Part shown: piece after piece, positions 1-11,150 of the stretch
Layout of the letters: each line of letters begins with the position of its first letter
How positions within the stretch are numbered: position 1 is the first letter of the stretch
Source of the DNA: Ovis canadensis
Lineage: Eukaryota > Chordata > Mammalia > Artiodactyla > Bovidae
Assembly: GCF_042477335.2 (NCBI RefSeq)
Contig: NC_091256.1
Span: 48,687,001-48,751,000 of the forward strand
Reading direction: 5' to 3'
DNA: 64,000 nucleotides
Position numbers and translations under genes: made by a program
Notes under the pieces: model-generated
What the model was told of the DNA's origin: nothing
The model's input: the letters and a program-made list of their open reading frames with translations, nothing else
Database searches by the model: none

Positions 1-121
1 GCAACCCACTCCAGTATTCTTGCCTGGGAAATCCCATGCACAGAGGAGCCTGGCAGATTACAATCCATGGGGTCACAAACAGCTGGACACAACTGAAGTG
101 ACTTCACACACAAGCGCACAC
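1..121 (+). mobile_element. Bov-tA SINE, 3' part, cut by window start
   Basis: The window opens inside the shared Bov-A/BovB-derived half of a Bov-tA element, recognised by 'actccagtattcttgcctgg', 'gaggagcctggc' and 'ccatggggtcacaaa' in that order. The tRNA-Glu-derived head lies outside the window. The element ends in a CA-rich tail. Bov-tA is a ruminant-specific SINE. Confidence 0.9.
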
Positions 122-193
122 TGTGCTTACAAAGTACGCTGTACTCAGGGCATTAAAACAGCATTGAGTAGAAGATAAATAAGCATTTGCTTT

Positions 194-335
194 TCTTTTT
201 AATTTATTTTAATTGGAGGATAATTACTCTACAATATTGTGATGGTTTTTGCGAGACATCAATATGAATTGGCCATAGGCATACATGGTGTGCCCTCCAT
301 CCTGCACCCTGCTCCTACCTCCCTCTGTTCTCTGA
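194..335 (-). mobile_element. L1 3' end (ruminant L1), antisense
   Basis: Read on the minus strand this is the terminal 3' UTR of a ruminant L1: a G-rich stretch, then a segment with 'aaccatcacaatattg' and 'aattatcctccaatt', then an A/T-rich tail. The same 3' end occurs in sense orientation near 40.55-40.76 kb. Only the last ~140 bp are present, so it is a heavily 5'-truncated insertion. Confidence 0.75.
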
Positions 336-369
336 CTGTCTGGGCCAACAAGTGTGGATTTGATATCCT

Positions 370-690
370 CTAAACATCTGATACCTTCCCACTTGAGGCT
401 ACAGAACAATTGCTGTCCAGCAGAAATGTAATGCAAGCTACAGATGTTAAGTCTACGCATATGTAATTTAAAATTTTCCAGTAGCCACATTTGCAAAAGT
501 AAAGGGAAATGGGTAAAAATAATTTAAATAATGCATCTATTTAATGTCCAAAATATTATCATTTTGATGTGTAAGGAATTCATGAGAAATCTTATGTGAA
601 ATCCAGCATATATTATGCACTCAGCGCATCTCAGTTTGGACTAGCCATGTTAGTCAGCCACATTTCAAATTCTTAATATCCATGCGCAGC
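370..690. mobile_element. Old mammalian repeat, probably a MER-type DNA transposon remnant
   Basis: The phrases 'ccagtagccacattt', 'actagccatgtta' and 'agccacatttcaaatt' resemble a common mammalian MER-type non-autonomous DNA transposon. It is diverged and interrupted. The assignment rests on recognition of short phrases only, and the exact family is not established. Confidence 0.4.
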
Positions 691-967
691 AAGCACAGTT
701 CTAAAATGTTGGTCGTGAAAATGTTCCAACAAATGAAAAATGACTTTTCTTTTTTACCCTGTATTACATTTATTTTCAGGTAATTGTTTGAAAGTCCCTC
801 TCAGCTTCACAGTGATGATTATCAGATTCAAAGTAATTAGCACAGGAAAACAGAACTATTACAAAGTGGAATGAATTACCTAGATGGAAAAGTGAATTTT
901 GAGTCATCAGGGTATCTGAGCAGAATCTAAATGATTGTCTGCAGTGATGCTATGGTTAAATTCTGTA

Positions 968-1430
968 TAAGGCAGTATACACAGTGGTTAAAAGCTTGGT
1001 ATTTAGAGCCAAGTAGAACTGGATTGGGCTTCCCAGGTGGCACTAGTGGTAAAGAACCCACCTGCCAATGCAGGAGACATGAGACACGGGTTCAATCCCT
1101 GGGTTGGGAAGATCGCCTGGAGGAGGGGCAAAGCAACCCACTCCAGTATTCTTGCATGGAGAATCCCATGGACATAGGAGCCTGGAGGGCTACGGTCCAT
1201 TGGGTTATAAAGAGTCAGACGTGACTGAAGCGACTTAGCACATACACACATGGAACTGGGTTACAATCTCATCTCCACTATTTGGGTTGTGGCAAGAATT
1301 TTAGCATTTTGAGACTTAATTCTCTTATTTGTAAAACAGGAATAATGACTTCGTACAATTGTTATGTGAAAAAATTAAAGAATATATCTATAGCTCTCAC
1401 AAAAAAGATATTATGATTATTACAGCATAA
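968..1430 (+). mobile_element. MIR SINE, split by a later Bov-tA
   Basis: The left piece (968-1026) holds the MIR tRNA-like start ('acagtggttaaaagct', then 'tatttagagccaa'). The right piece (1252-1430) resumes with the MIR core ('cttatttgtaaaacagg', 'ataatgactt', 'ttaaagaatat'). The two halves join without a gap when the Bov-tA at 1027-1250 is removed. MIR amplification predates placental mammals, so this is the old host and the ruminant SINE is the newcomer. Confidence 0.75.
1027..1250 (+). mobile_element. Bov-tA SINE, near full length, inserted in MIR
   Basis: A complete Bov-tA: tRNA-Glu-derived head with A-box/B-box-like segments ('ggcactagtggtaaagaac', 'ggttcaatccctgg'), then the Bov-A body, then a short CA-rich tail. 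It is flanked by a target-site duplication, 'gaactggatt' on the left and 'gaactgggtt' on the right (one mismatch). Open frames on both strands here are SINE translations. Confidence 0.92.
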
Positions 1431-1761
1431 GAAAACTGCCTACAGATATTTGGTACTAAAGATGGATAACACAGAGTATTAAACATTTAAAGCAGTATAT
1501 CTCCTTTAACTTCTCAGCTACTGTAATCTGTCATGGTATAGCAAGGTCATTATTTGTTAAAGACTAAATCGCTAGACTTCATAGTTATTTGCAACAAAAA
1601 TGGTTCACTTCTAAACCGTGATTTTGTTACATTTTTAGGGGGAAAGAAATAACTAACTTTCATTGAATGTTGAGGATTTTGTTTTTTATTTTTTTCCCCC
1701 ATTTTCTGTTTGTTTCTGCAGTGGACCAACTATTTTCTGCATTCCATCTTACAAATCCCTC

Positions 1762-1896
1762 GAGGGGGTGTTCATCTTAAAGACTGAGGATACTGAGGAT
1801 CTGGGAAATCAAAGGTACACAGTTAATATATAGTGTATTAAATTATGAGTTCAGACCTGTCCAACTTTAAAGCTTGTGCTATTTCCACTACATGGA
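1762..1896 (-). mobile_element. MIR SINE fragment, antisense
   Basis: The order 'gactgagga', 'ggtacacagttaa', 'agttcagacctgtccaac' and 'agcttgtgctatttccac' matches the reverse complement of the MIR core and tRNA-like region. It is diverged, as expected for an element this old. Confidence 0.6.
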
Positions 1897-2540
1897 AGTG
1901 TCTGGATTTGACTTTCACTTGTCTGCCACTTTCAATCAGTAGTAGAAATAGATAGAAATAGTCTTTCAATCAACACTAAAAGACCAACATTCTGGCTCCT
2001 AAATAGACTGTGGTTAAAATACATGTATCCCAACCAGCACTATTTACCTGCTCCACCTATGGGTCATCACCATTATACATCATCACAGTCTGCTTGGGCA
2101 CTGCTTCTTTACTGCACCACTGAAACATTCACTCCTTTGAGGAGGTCACTTCTGATGAAAAGAAATACTGGAAATTGGGACCCATACGTTGAAACATACC
2201 TCAGGAGACCTCTCTTAGAGGATGCTACTCTAGCGTTCTCGGGGCCACACCGGCGGCCACCCTAGAGGCGGGAGTCATGCACACACTTCTCCAGAGTGAC
2301 TTTGCAGGTGTGTCTAGCACAATACAACTAGTTTAATGGTGATATCGGGGAAATGGGGAGAGTGGAGTGGCAAGGAAGAACAGAAAATAGATGCTTGAAT
2401 GCCACTCTTTCGGACAATCATTCATGATTAATCACTATCAGTACCTTTAGAACATGTCTGCCATAGAAGAAAACAGAAGAACAAAAGCCCTGGCAGTTGT
2501 CCTGAGTGTCTCTGATCAAGTTGGTAGCTGTGCAGCTTTT
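1897..2540. other. Unique sequence, no gene recognised
   Basis: No repeat family or coding exon is recognised. An 80-codon open frame at 2023-2265 has no family signature that I know and no convincing splice or start context. The short segment around 2225-2275 is locally GC-rich with several CpGs. Confidence 0.5.
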
Positions 2541-2753
2541 GTTGTTTAGTCACTAAGTCATGTCTGTCTAATTCTTTTGTGACCCCATGGACTGTAGCCC
2601 ACCAGGCTCCTCTGTCCATGGAAGTTTCCAGGCAAGAATACTGGAGTGGGTTTCCATTTCCTCCTCCAGGGGATCTTCCTAACTCAGGGATTGAACCCAC
2701 ATATCCTACATGGGCAGGTGGATTCTTTACCTGTGAGCCACCAGGGAAGCCTT
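2541..2753 (-). mobile_element. Bov-tA SINE, antisense
   Basis: Reverse complement of a nearly full Bov-tA: the Bov-A body comes first on the plus strand ('ccaccaggctcctctgtcc', 'ggcaagaatactggagtggg') and then the tRNA head ('attgaacccacat', 'ggattctttacc', 'gccaccagggaagcc'). Several overlapping open frames here are SINE translations. Confidence 0.9.
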
Positions 2754-3425
2754 GTAGGGAGAAGTCCAGATAAGAATACCCATAGTATGGGCTCTGATTT
2801 TCAGAAGAGTCAAAATTCTCCAGTTTTGATCCTGGAACAGAAAGGAACAACCTGGTTCAAACTACATTTGTATTTCTTATCTGTGAAGTATTCCATTTAG
2901 TTTAAACACACTTCTGTGTTTCCCTTAGGCTTTCTCACTCCAGAGAAGCAGTTTCTACAAATTATATATAATTACCACTTCTGGTCAAAGGTGAGAGGGA
3001 AATTAGCATCACAATGGCAAATTTTCTCTCTGGGTGTTGCCAACTTACACAGTTCCATGGGTGATTGTAGTGTGTTAAGCCTCCGTTTACAAGCAGGAAA
3101 GCTCAGCAGAGCCCATGAGGACAGCATTAAAAATTCCTAATCATAGACAAGCATTTCAGACATTCATTACCACACAAGCCATCAATGGATTAGATCTAAT
3201 AAGCCAAATACTTGCAGACCTCAGCCCTGGGGCTGCTTAGACTATTCACAGTAATGGAAAGTCAAATGGGCCTGAGTTACACCCTGCCTTCTTTTGAAAC
3301 AAGCCAACATCCTCATAACGGGGTGTTAGGATACTAGCTGAAAGATAGTAGGCTCAGACATTTGGGTTTTAGCACTCTATTTAGTTAGAGACAGTAGGAA
3401 GTCATCTAGTGATTCAGCACCTACC

Positions 3426-3429
<4 letters not shown>
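2754..3429. other. Unique sequence, no gene recognised
   Basis: This is low-repeat, moderately AT-rich DNA. I see no coding signature, RNA gene or mobile element in it. Confidence 0.5.
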
Positions 3430-3465
<36 letters not shown>

Positions 3466-3479
3466 CACACACACACACA
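3430..3479. repeat. (TG)n-(CG)-(CA)n palindromic dinucleotide repeat
   Basis: A TG run (3430-3459) passes through a short CG-rich centre into a CA run. The centre lies between 3461 and 3462, and the two 18-bp arms (3444-3461 and 3462-3479) are perfect reverse complements. Alternating purine-pyrimidine DNA of this sort is known to favour Z-DNA, and the dyad symmetry also permits a cruciform. Confidence 0.95.
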
Positions 3480-6400
3480 TACAGAGGCATTTTTAAAAAC
3501 TGTTAAGCTAGAGGAGGTAGGCTTTTGGAGGGAAGATAGAGGTGTTCTCTCCACTATGCTAGGAGAATGAAAATAACTCATCTTTTTCAGTAAAAAGAAA
3601 TTGCAAAATATTCTTCCATAAATAAAAATGAAAAACTATACACATGCATAAATTTCTGAGACAGACGCCAAGAACTGCTCCGAAGCCATGCGAATTTTTC
3701 TCGTGCATTTGTCAGCCTGACTCCAAACCATTTTATTCTTTCCTCATTTCTCCTCCCTGCTCTGTCTGTTTTTAGTTAGTTGCTTCTTGGCATAGCTTCC
3801 GTTGGAGCAGAGAGTGCCTGCTCTTTCTTCTTTTTTCTTTTTTTCCCCTCCTCCTTCTTCTTCTCTCCTTTCCTTTTAAAACTTTTTTTTTTTTTTCAGT
3901 GTTCTTTCTCCTGGTTCTGAAGTGACTCTGCAATAATTACTCCGGCCAGAGCAAACAGGAGGGGGGTCTCTAGAGCCGTCTGTCCACCTCCATCAGGCCT
4001 TCACACAACACGTAAAAAGCCCTACAAGGAGGGGCACAGAGACACGTTCACGAATGCAAGTACATTCTGCCCCTGATTCTCTTCTCTGTGAGAGTGTGCA
4101 GCTCCCCCACCACCTTCCTTGTGAGCGGATCTGGCCCACAACGCCATTTTGTGCCGAGGACTTCCTGCTGAGGAAGCCTCCAAATTGCTTTTGCTTTTAA
4201 GAACTAGTTTCTTGAATCCCAAAGTGTAGGGGTTACTGTGCTCATTTACTTACAGAGCTCCCTTACATTGAAACCCCCTTTTTTAAAACTGGTTTCATCA
4301 CAGTATGTTTCAAGTTGTGGGAAAATGAAAAATAGAATCGCACTAGCCATGCAGCCACATAGAGAACTGAGAAGAAGATGGCTGTTTTTCATCTAAATGT
4401 AAGCAAACAAGTTTTATATGAAATGGAGCAGGTCTTTAAAAGCGTCATGAATACACAGAATATAAACTGAAGCACACTGTCAGGGCGCATCTTTGTCCTT
4501 GTTCTTTTTGTCTGGGGAGCTGGAGTGGATTTAGCTGGTGTTACTGTTTCTAGCACTGTGTGGCCAGACGTTGGAAAGGACACCATAGCAGAACACACTC
4601 ATAAGCGTGCTTTGGGTCAGGAATGTAAGAAGAAAGAAAGACAAGTCCATGCCTTTAATAAGTTGAGAGGTTTTTTTAAAAAACTTGAGTCAGCCCTGTA
4701 GTTTAATGAAACAGTGGAAATTGGACTATTTGTTCCTGTCTAACCATTACCAAATTCATGGACACAGCTTCTTTGAACGACTTAACTGGGAAGCATGAAG
4801 CCCACTCTGTCTTTAGGTAAAACTTGAAATAAGAAGATTCTTTCCCTCTCTATCAACAGTTTTTTCAAGGAGACGTAGAAACATCAAGGCATGTGTTCAT
4901 GGTGTGCATAGGATATATGAACAAAATTTTAAATCTCTGTCATGTACAGAATTTAAAAAAAAAATCATGTTCATTTCAAGAAACAAAAATAAAGGAATCA
5001 ACACATCCAAATGCAAAGACGGATGTGAGAGAAAATCATCTTAAGTATGAAATGAGAGATGTAAATTGGAATAACTTAGCTTGGCTGCATGCAAGAAAAA
5101 GTGATCAAACCTTACCCTTTTCAAGTATGCAGCCTGGAGAATGTCATTTCAATCACTTTTACAGTTGCTCTACCAAGTACTTTTGAAATATCCTGTATCT
5201 ACCAATGACAAGCACCCTCATCAGAGAGGGAACACAGCCTGTGGCCATGTCTACATGATGCCAAACACTTGGGTAAAAACTGAAACCATTACACCAGTTC
5301 CTTGATGATTTTCAGACACTCAGCTCTTTGGCATTGTAAAGGGATACAACTATGATTTTTCAGTTTTCATTCTGATATTTTTTTATTGTGTAGCTCTAGT
5401 CAATGGCTAGATAAGTGTATGTTTATCAGTAAAATAATTTAAGAGTTATGCATAATAATATACATAGTAGTTCAAGAGAAGGAAATTTGAAGATACATAA
5501 ACAGTTAAATCGTCATGCCATGGTCACCTGTGTGTTTTTATTATACACAAACTCATAACACACGTGTGCAAACATACACTCCAGCACCAGTTTTTAAAAA
5601 TCCAGTTAAGTGAGATTACCCCTCTACCTTTAATTATTTGATGTGATATTATCTCAGTCTTATTAATCCATATGCCCAACAACTCCTACGAGAATAAAAC
5701 TTTGCAGAAGTACATGACTTCTCTTTGTAAATCTGCAAACCATTTTTCTTTCTATCACTTTCTATCACTTGAAAGGCACCGCTCAAACCCAGAATGCTCT
5801 GAGACTCTCTGTTATTTTAGTGAATCATATGGTTGCTGAAATACAGCTTCAGCTTCTAAAATATAAAATATACTTACTGTTTTTTTAACAGAAATAAAAA
5901 TTGTATCCAAAGAACATGTGATTAATATTCTTATGTTAAAAGATCCAAAATCAAGATGAGAATAAATATTTTGTGTTTTGGTATTTGCCAACAGAGTTAC
6001 TTAATGTCTGTTAATTAGGAGATGGAGAAATGAGGAAATGTAATTAAAATGAAGAAGCATTTTATAGTTGACTTATTTAAAATGAGTTTTTAATGATTTC
6101 TAACCTATGTCCAAAAATAAATGGTAAAGATAGTGTATAAACTATTTGATAAAAGTTGTTTTCAAAAGACCCATAACATATCACTAACCTTTTCCCTGAG
6201 CCTTCCATTCTACAAAAATTCTCCTGACTATAAAGCATATTCATAAATGCCACACCAGTAGAGACATACTTATCATACCCAGTCTTGTTATTCATTGTAC
6301 AGGAAAAGCTCCTCTTCCTATTTTCTAGTTTTAAAATGCAACTGCCTATAGGTAATATGTACATGAAATGGCATTCCTTTTCAAGATATTGAATGTCATA

Positions 6401-7689
6401 AGTCAGGTCATTTTAAGATTAGAAGAATCAGTGTTTTCAAGACAATGTACTTGAATTATCTATGCAGAGACACCCATGTTCTTAAATAAGGTTGGAATTG
6501 TGTAGAATCATTCATAAAGTTATAAATTAAACACATTGTTCAAGAAAATACTTGAAATGGGCACTGTGAAAACATGTAATTAAATAAAAATTGAAAGCCT
6601 TTGAACATGTCCAGATTGGTGTAATTGGTTTCACAGACATAGATTTCATGTTTTCATTTTAATAGCAATAAAATATTTTGTTTATGTACATTCACTTTAA
6701 AATTCAACTTGAAAAGCATGGCATATATAGCATTTATGCACATGTTTACCATATATTTAAATATTTTAATGAGCCATGACTGGAAATCCATAAAGGTTTG
6801 CATGTCAACACTGGCTCCATTACAGAAAATATTTTCCTTTCTCTATTTTATTTCTAAAAATATGAAATGTTTGGGAAGTATGGAGAATAAGAGGGAAGAA
6901 ATGCTTTAAATAACATAGATTTTGAAGGTGCACTATCCTTTCTTTCTTTCTTTTTCCTCTTTCTATTGAGAACAAGAATAAATACATGAGTAGGTTAGTG
7001 CAGAGGAGAAATTATACAGAAACTGAGATGAAAGATATCACTGCAGCAATAATGTATAAATACTATCAGCTCTGTGTTCCTCTATCGCTTATGAACATTT
7101 AGAACATACTCAGCGTGTTTGCTGGGTCAGATAAACTTTTGAAAGTCATTATTTGCCTATTTTTCAAAACTTCAAAATTTAGTGCTTTTTAATTTTGAAC
7201 AAAGAAATTTAAAGTGGTTGCAAACTGAATGTTATTGTATAAAACAAACACACATACACAAAGAAGAAAAGAGAAAACAAGAAGAATAATATGGAAACAG
7301 AGGGAGAAATAATTTTAGAGGAGGGCAAAGGGGACAAGGTTAAAATCAGAATTGAAAGGGTCTAATAACAGAATCCAACATAAACTTAAAAATACAGAGG
7401 CAGAGTAAACATCGCAAAATAACCTTAACCAACCCCAATTTTTCAGATTTTTCTGCTGCTACACAAAAATATATTTTTCAAGAAAATTGGTTACAGCAGT
7501 TACCGTGCCTTCGAATAGCAGCAAGTAGAAATAAGTCAGGACGTCTGGAGGGGCACTTCTTAGAGCCGCATTCCCTACCTTTTCAATCCTTTTCCCCTTC
7601 TCCTGAGCCTGACCATATGGAATCCATCTCACTCAAGGACATAGATGAGGAGAGGGGCTTTGGGAAACCAGGGCTGCTGCTGGCTGTTT
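3480..7689. other. Long unique AT-rich stretch without recognised genes
   Basis: About 4.2 kb with no SINE, LINE or LTR that I can recognise, which is unusual for this window. It holds a pyrimidine tract (3825-3897) and a short TTTC run near 6939-6951. The segment at about 3900-4230 is less AT-rich. Open frames up to about 97 codons occur (for example 4893-5186 on plus, 6077-6364 on minus), but none has a recognisable domain or splice context and I regard them as chance. Confidence 0.5.
3825..3897. repeat. Polypyrimidine tract
   Basis: Nearly uninterrupted C/T on the plus strand, ending in a T run of about 13 followed by 'cagtg'. It looks like a 3' splice-site polypyrimidine tract plus AG, but what follows shows no recognisable exon. 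It could also be a degenerate insertion tail or an H-DNA-prone tract. Confidence 0.6.
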
Positions 7690-8060
7690 TAACGGCATGC
7701 CACAGGAAAGTTTTATTTCCAATTGATTGGTTACAAATCAGATAAATATCGCTTCTAATGAAAGCAGCTTTGAACCGCTGGAAATGTTATCTATAGGAGT
7801 CTGGGGTTTATCAAAAACCAAATGTAGCTTTAATCACATCAGCATGCTAATTATAGGCAAACAATAAAAGCTTTAAGAAATGATTGTGAGGGTTTTATTA
7901 CTATTGACAGTCACTGAGGTATATTTACTTCTGGAGGTAATTGTCAGAAGACTTTCTCCAGAAAGACTTGTTTGTATAATTAAGTGCGTGTTATGCAAGC
8001 TTATCTGCTGATCGGCTTCTGCTAGTTATGCAGCTCTCCCAGTGCCTCAGAACACAGAAG
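7690..8060. promoter_or_regulatory. Candidate conserved non-coding element (enhancer-like)
   Basis: A repeat-free, AT-rich block dense in short motifs typical of developmental enhancers: 'aattgattgg' at 7721-7730, a MEIS/TGIF-type TGACAG at 7905-7910, a homeodomain/NKX-like 'taattaagtg' at 7977-7986, and several ATTA cores ('gctaattatagg'). There is no frame of note. What is seen is motif density and absence of repeats. Deep conservation is inferred and cannot be verified from one sequence. Confidence 0.4.
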
Positions 8061-8859
8061 CAATTAAAAAAGAAAGGCCCAGGGAGATGCTTTCTCAGTA
8101 GTTCATTTGTGAAGGAGGAAAAAAAATAAAGACCTTACTACTCTGGAAAAAAAAAAAAAAAGAAAGTACTAGAGTGAGAAATGTGATCAGTCACTAAAAA
8201 AATACAGGAATAAAACAATATTCACAATCAGTGATGTGAAAGTAGGAAAAAATAAGAATGGAGCATGTACATTTTCATTAAGAGGACAAAGGAGGTGCAA
8301 ACATTTTCTCTTTTGTATACAAAATATCATTCAATGAAATGAGGCTATTCCAACCTAAAAATACATGTGATGAGAATGAAACAAAATGAAAAATAACAAT
8401 ATATGGCTGTAGCACCACTGATTTTGTTATTTTATTGTGGATTATAGCATAATTCCTCAAAATGCCTAACTGACAAGTAAGAGACTCAACTTTGGGTAGC
8501 ATCATTTCAGATCTGCACAGACATATGCGCGTTTGCATCCAAATAAAACACAAAGGTAGATTTACGGTTGCCGCCCTGAGCATATTTTTTTTTTAGGCTA
8601 GGTCACCTGAAACATATTTTTTGAAAAATGTTTCCGTCTTATTTTTAATGACAAACTGACTGCATTATAACTAAAGAGGAAAAAATAAACCTTTCAAACT
8701 ATAAACTATTTTTGTGCCATAAAGAATCATTCAACTCTAAAAGGAAAAAAAATCCTAATTTAAAAAATATCATGATTATATGGAAAGGTGTTGGACTGGA
8801 TTTAATTCTTTCCATTCCCAAATATTGGCCTCACTTCAGTTTCCATCTCATTCAAAGCA
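8061..8859. other. Unique AT-rich spacer with A-runs
   Basis: It contains an A run near 8145-8161 that could be a simple-repeat tract or the tail of an old insertion. A 101-codon minus-strand frame (8278-8583) has no family resemblance that I recognise. Nothing else is seen. Confidence 0.45.
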
Positions 8860-9235
8860 ATTAAAAATGTGGCAAATCCTTGATCAAATTTTTTACCCTT
8901 AAACAGGGTCAGTTCTGAAGTTGTTGTCACATTTTAATGGGTTCAGAGTCAGTTTATGCAAGAGACAATCAAATGTTTGCTTTTAAAAGCCCTATAAAAA
9001 GTAAGAGCTTTTAACCTTTTGAATGCATTAATAAAATGCTAATGACATCATGGCAAAGACCACATTTGGAGGTTCCTCAAAACTCCAAATGACCGTTGTG
9101 AAAAGAAAACAGAATTTTAATCAAATGATCTGTTATTTTAATGGCCACTTACAAAACAGGAGATTTATTGAGAAGCATAAAGTTTGTTTGCATGAGTGAG
9201 GGCAAAGCTTTTAAGAATTACCTTCTTCTGGGTTT
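8860..9235. promoter_or_regulatory. Second candidate conserved non-coding element
   Basis: Another repeat-free AT-rich block with even base composition and no open frame. It carries 'gcattaataaaatgctaatg' (paired ATTA/TAAT cores), a CRE-like 'tgacatcatgg', and repeated 'tttgcat' or 'tttgaatgcat' words. The texture resembles vertebrate conserved enhancers. This is an inference, and alignment across mammals is the test. Confidence 0.35.
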
Positions 9236-10792
9236 TTTCCCCGCAGTTCCTTGCAACATAATACTACCAAATATTTGTGAATTGTGACTCAAGTCTGCAA
9301 TCTTATTTCTAGCAGAAAATAAAAGGGAGCCTGGAGAGAAAAAAAAAAAAAAAAGTGGTGCCAATTTGTCTGCCCAGGCTCTGATTATTGGATACAGAAT
9401 TTTTTTCCCTCCATTTCAGGGGAGAAGGATTTGGTGGGAATGTTTCTCCCTTCAGGGTGAGATATCTGATATCCATCCCGAGACCAATCATAAGCCAAAC
9501 TTTCATGCAAAACTGCACAAGGGAAAAAAATGAAGTCTTTGGGTAAAATTCTCATCTAAATTTGCAGCAGATCCCTAGTTTCCGCTGGGTAATTATGGCT
9601 CTTCTTACCAATTCTGATTGCGAAACACATTGATTCAAAAAAAAAAAAAAGTTATTTCTGATAATTTGAGAACCTTCGATCCCTAGCCCCCTCCCCCAAC
9701 TCTTCGTCCTCTCTTTTGAATCTCTGTTCCTCATTTCTGTCTCCCCTGTCTAGAAGTGCTATCCAGTGACCCCTGGTGCTGATTAAAGTTTCTTGGGTGA
9801 CCCCTGAATGCATTTTATTACACTGGCTGGTCATAAAATCTGCTTAAACTGCTGGCTTATCCAAACTCCTACCTCTCCTGTGGAAAGCCCTACAGTTCAG
9901 TCCAACCTCAGGCAGGGAAAATACAAACAAGCAAACCAGAAAAGGCCGAAACACAGACTTTGTCATACCAGGGAGTCGTCGGCACAGGGGAAGGAAAAAC
10001 TTAAAATGAAGACAGACATTCACAAGGATCCTGGAGCAAATCAACTTAATACCAGTGTAGGTGGGACATGGAGAAGTAGAAACATGCGCAAAGAGGGAAA
10101 AATGAAAACCCTTTGGTGTTTTGTTCTTTTTAATAATATTGCAACACTGACATAGCTTACAAGGTGAAAGACAAGCATCACTGACACAGGTCAGCATAAG
10201 GCATTGCTGCAAACAACATACTCCTAAAATGGATCTCAGCAAAACATTTACTTGGCTTCTGGAAGCAACAAAAGGTAGTTAGAAGCCTTTGCATATTTAT
10301 ATATTTACTATATCTAGGTCAAAATATGTATTATTTTATTTACACGGCCCAGGAGAAACCAACATACAGTTAGGCTCAGTTTAGCTGTTTATTTTCCTGG
10401 GCTGCAGAAGGGAGACAAAATCTATAACATTCACACTCCTGCCTGGATGGAATTGCTGTGGCAGGGATAAGGCATGCAAGGCTTGTAGGAAAGGCCAGAG
10501 AAATCAGCGTTTGAAAGGAGAATAGTGTTACTGGGCATCTAAACCTATCAGGGCTTGTTGTTTTTGTTTTTGTTTTTTTTTTTTTTGTCCTGGTACTAAA
10601 ACTGAATGTATGTGTTTTGTTTCAAATCCGATTTAGCATTTGGAAATAAAAGTGTTTTGAATCTCATTCTCACTTGTGAAATCTGGAAACAGATCCATGG
10701 GGTTGGTTCTCATCTGTGAGTCAGAGTAGGAGGATACAGTCTGGAAGTTCGCTGACAGCAGTCTCTCTGTTCAGTTCTGCAGGTAAGGTGCT
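9236..10792. other. Unique sequence with several A or T runs, no gene recognised
   Basis: A runs occur near 9339-9354 and 9637-9650, and a T run near 10569-10586. Two overlapping opposite-strand frames (9808-10155 plus, 9844-10242 minus) are the longest here. I recognise neither, and their overlap with no supporting splice or start context makes chance most likely. Confidence 0.45.
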
Positions 10793-11020
10793 GTGCTGTT
10801 CTGTGCTAAGTTGCTTCAGTTATGTCTGACTCTTCGCAACACTGTGGACTGTAGCCTGCCAGGCTCCTCTGTCCATGGGATTCTCCAGGCAAGAATACTG
10901 GAGTGGGTTGCCATGCCCTCCTCCAGGGGATCTTTCCAACCCAGGGATTGAACCCACATCTCTTATGTCTCCTGCATTGACAGGCAGGTTCTTTACCATT
11001 AGCACTATCTGGGAAGCCCC
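10793..11020 (-). mobile_element. Bov-tA SINE, antisense, with target-site duplication
   Basis: Reverse complement of a full Bov-tA, from 'gctaagttgcttcag' on the left to the tRNA head ending 'tgggaagcccc' on the right. It is flanked by 'aggtaaggtgct' (10781-10792) and 'aggtaagatgct' (11023-11034), a 12-bp target-site duplication with one difference. Confidence 0.92.
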
Positions 11021-11063
11021 CTAGGTAAGATGCTACCTGTTATTAATATCTCTCAAGCAACAG

Positions 11064-11150
11064 GGCAGGGAAGCCTGGTGTGCTGCAGTCCATGGGGTTG
11101 CAAACAGTCGGACATGACTAAGCGACTGAACAACAACAAGCAGCAGGATG
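11064..11150 (+). mobile_element. BovB LINE 3' end fragment
   Basis: The segment reads 'agggaagcctggtgtgctg', 'catggggttgcaaac', 'gactaagcgactgaac', which is the last ~80 bp of BovB (also the source of the Bov-A SINE body). It is followed by a short ACA-rich tail. No coding part is left. Confidence 0.8.

Noticed and set aside
2428..2900. Several overlapping 64-140 codon frames rich in 'QEYWSGLPFP' or 'SLPGSSVHGI'-like peptides, here and at 14528-14787, 23195-23407, 33920-34327, 37898-38166 and 58568-58831
   Set aside because: These peptides are translations of Bov-tA/Bov-A2 SINEs in various frames, not genes.
9808..10242. Two opposite-strand frames of 115 and 132 codons
   Set aside because: They overlap each other almost completely, and neither has a recognisable domain or splice signals.
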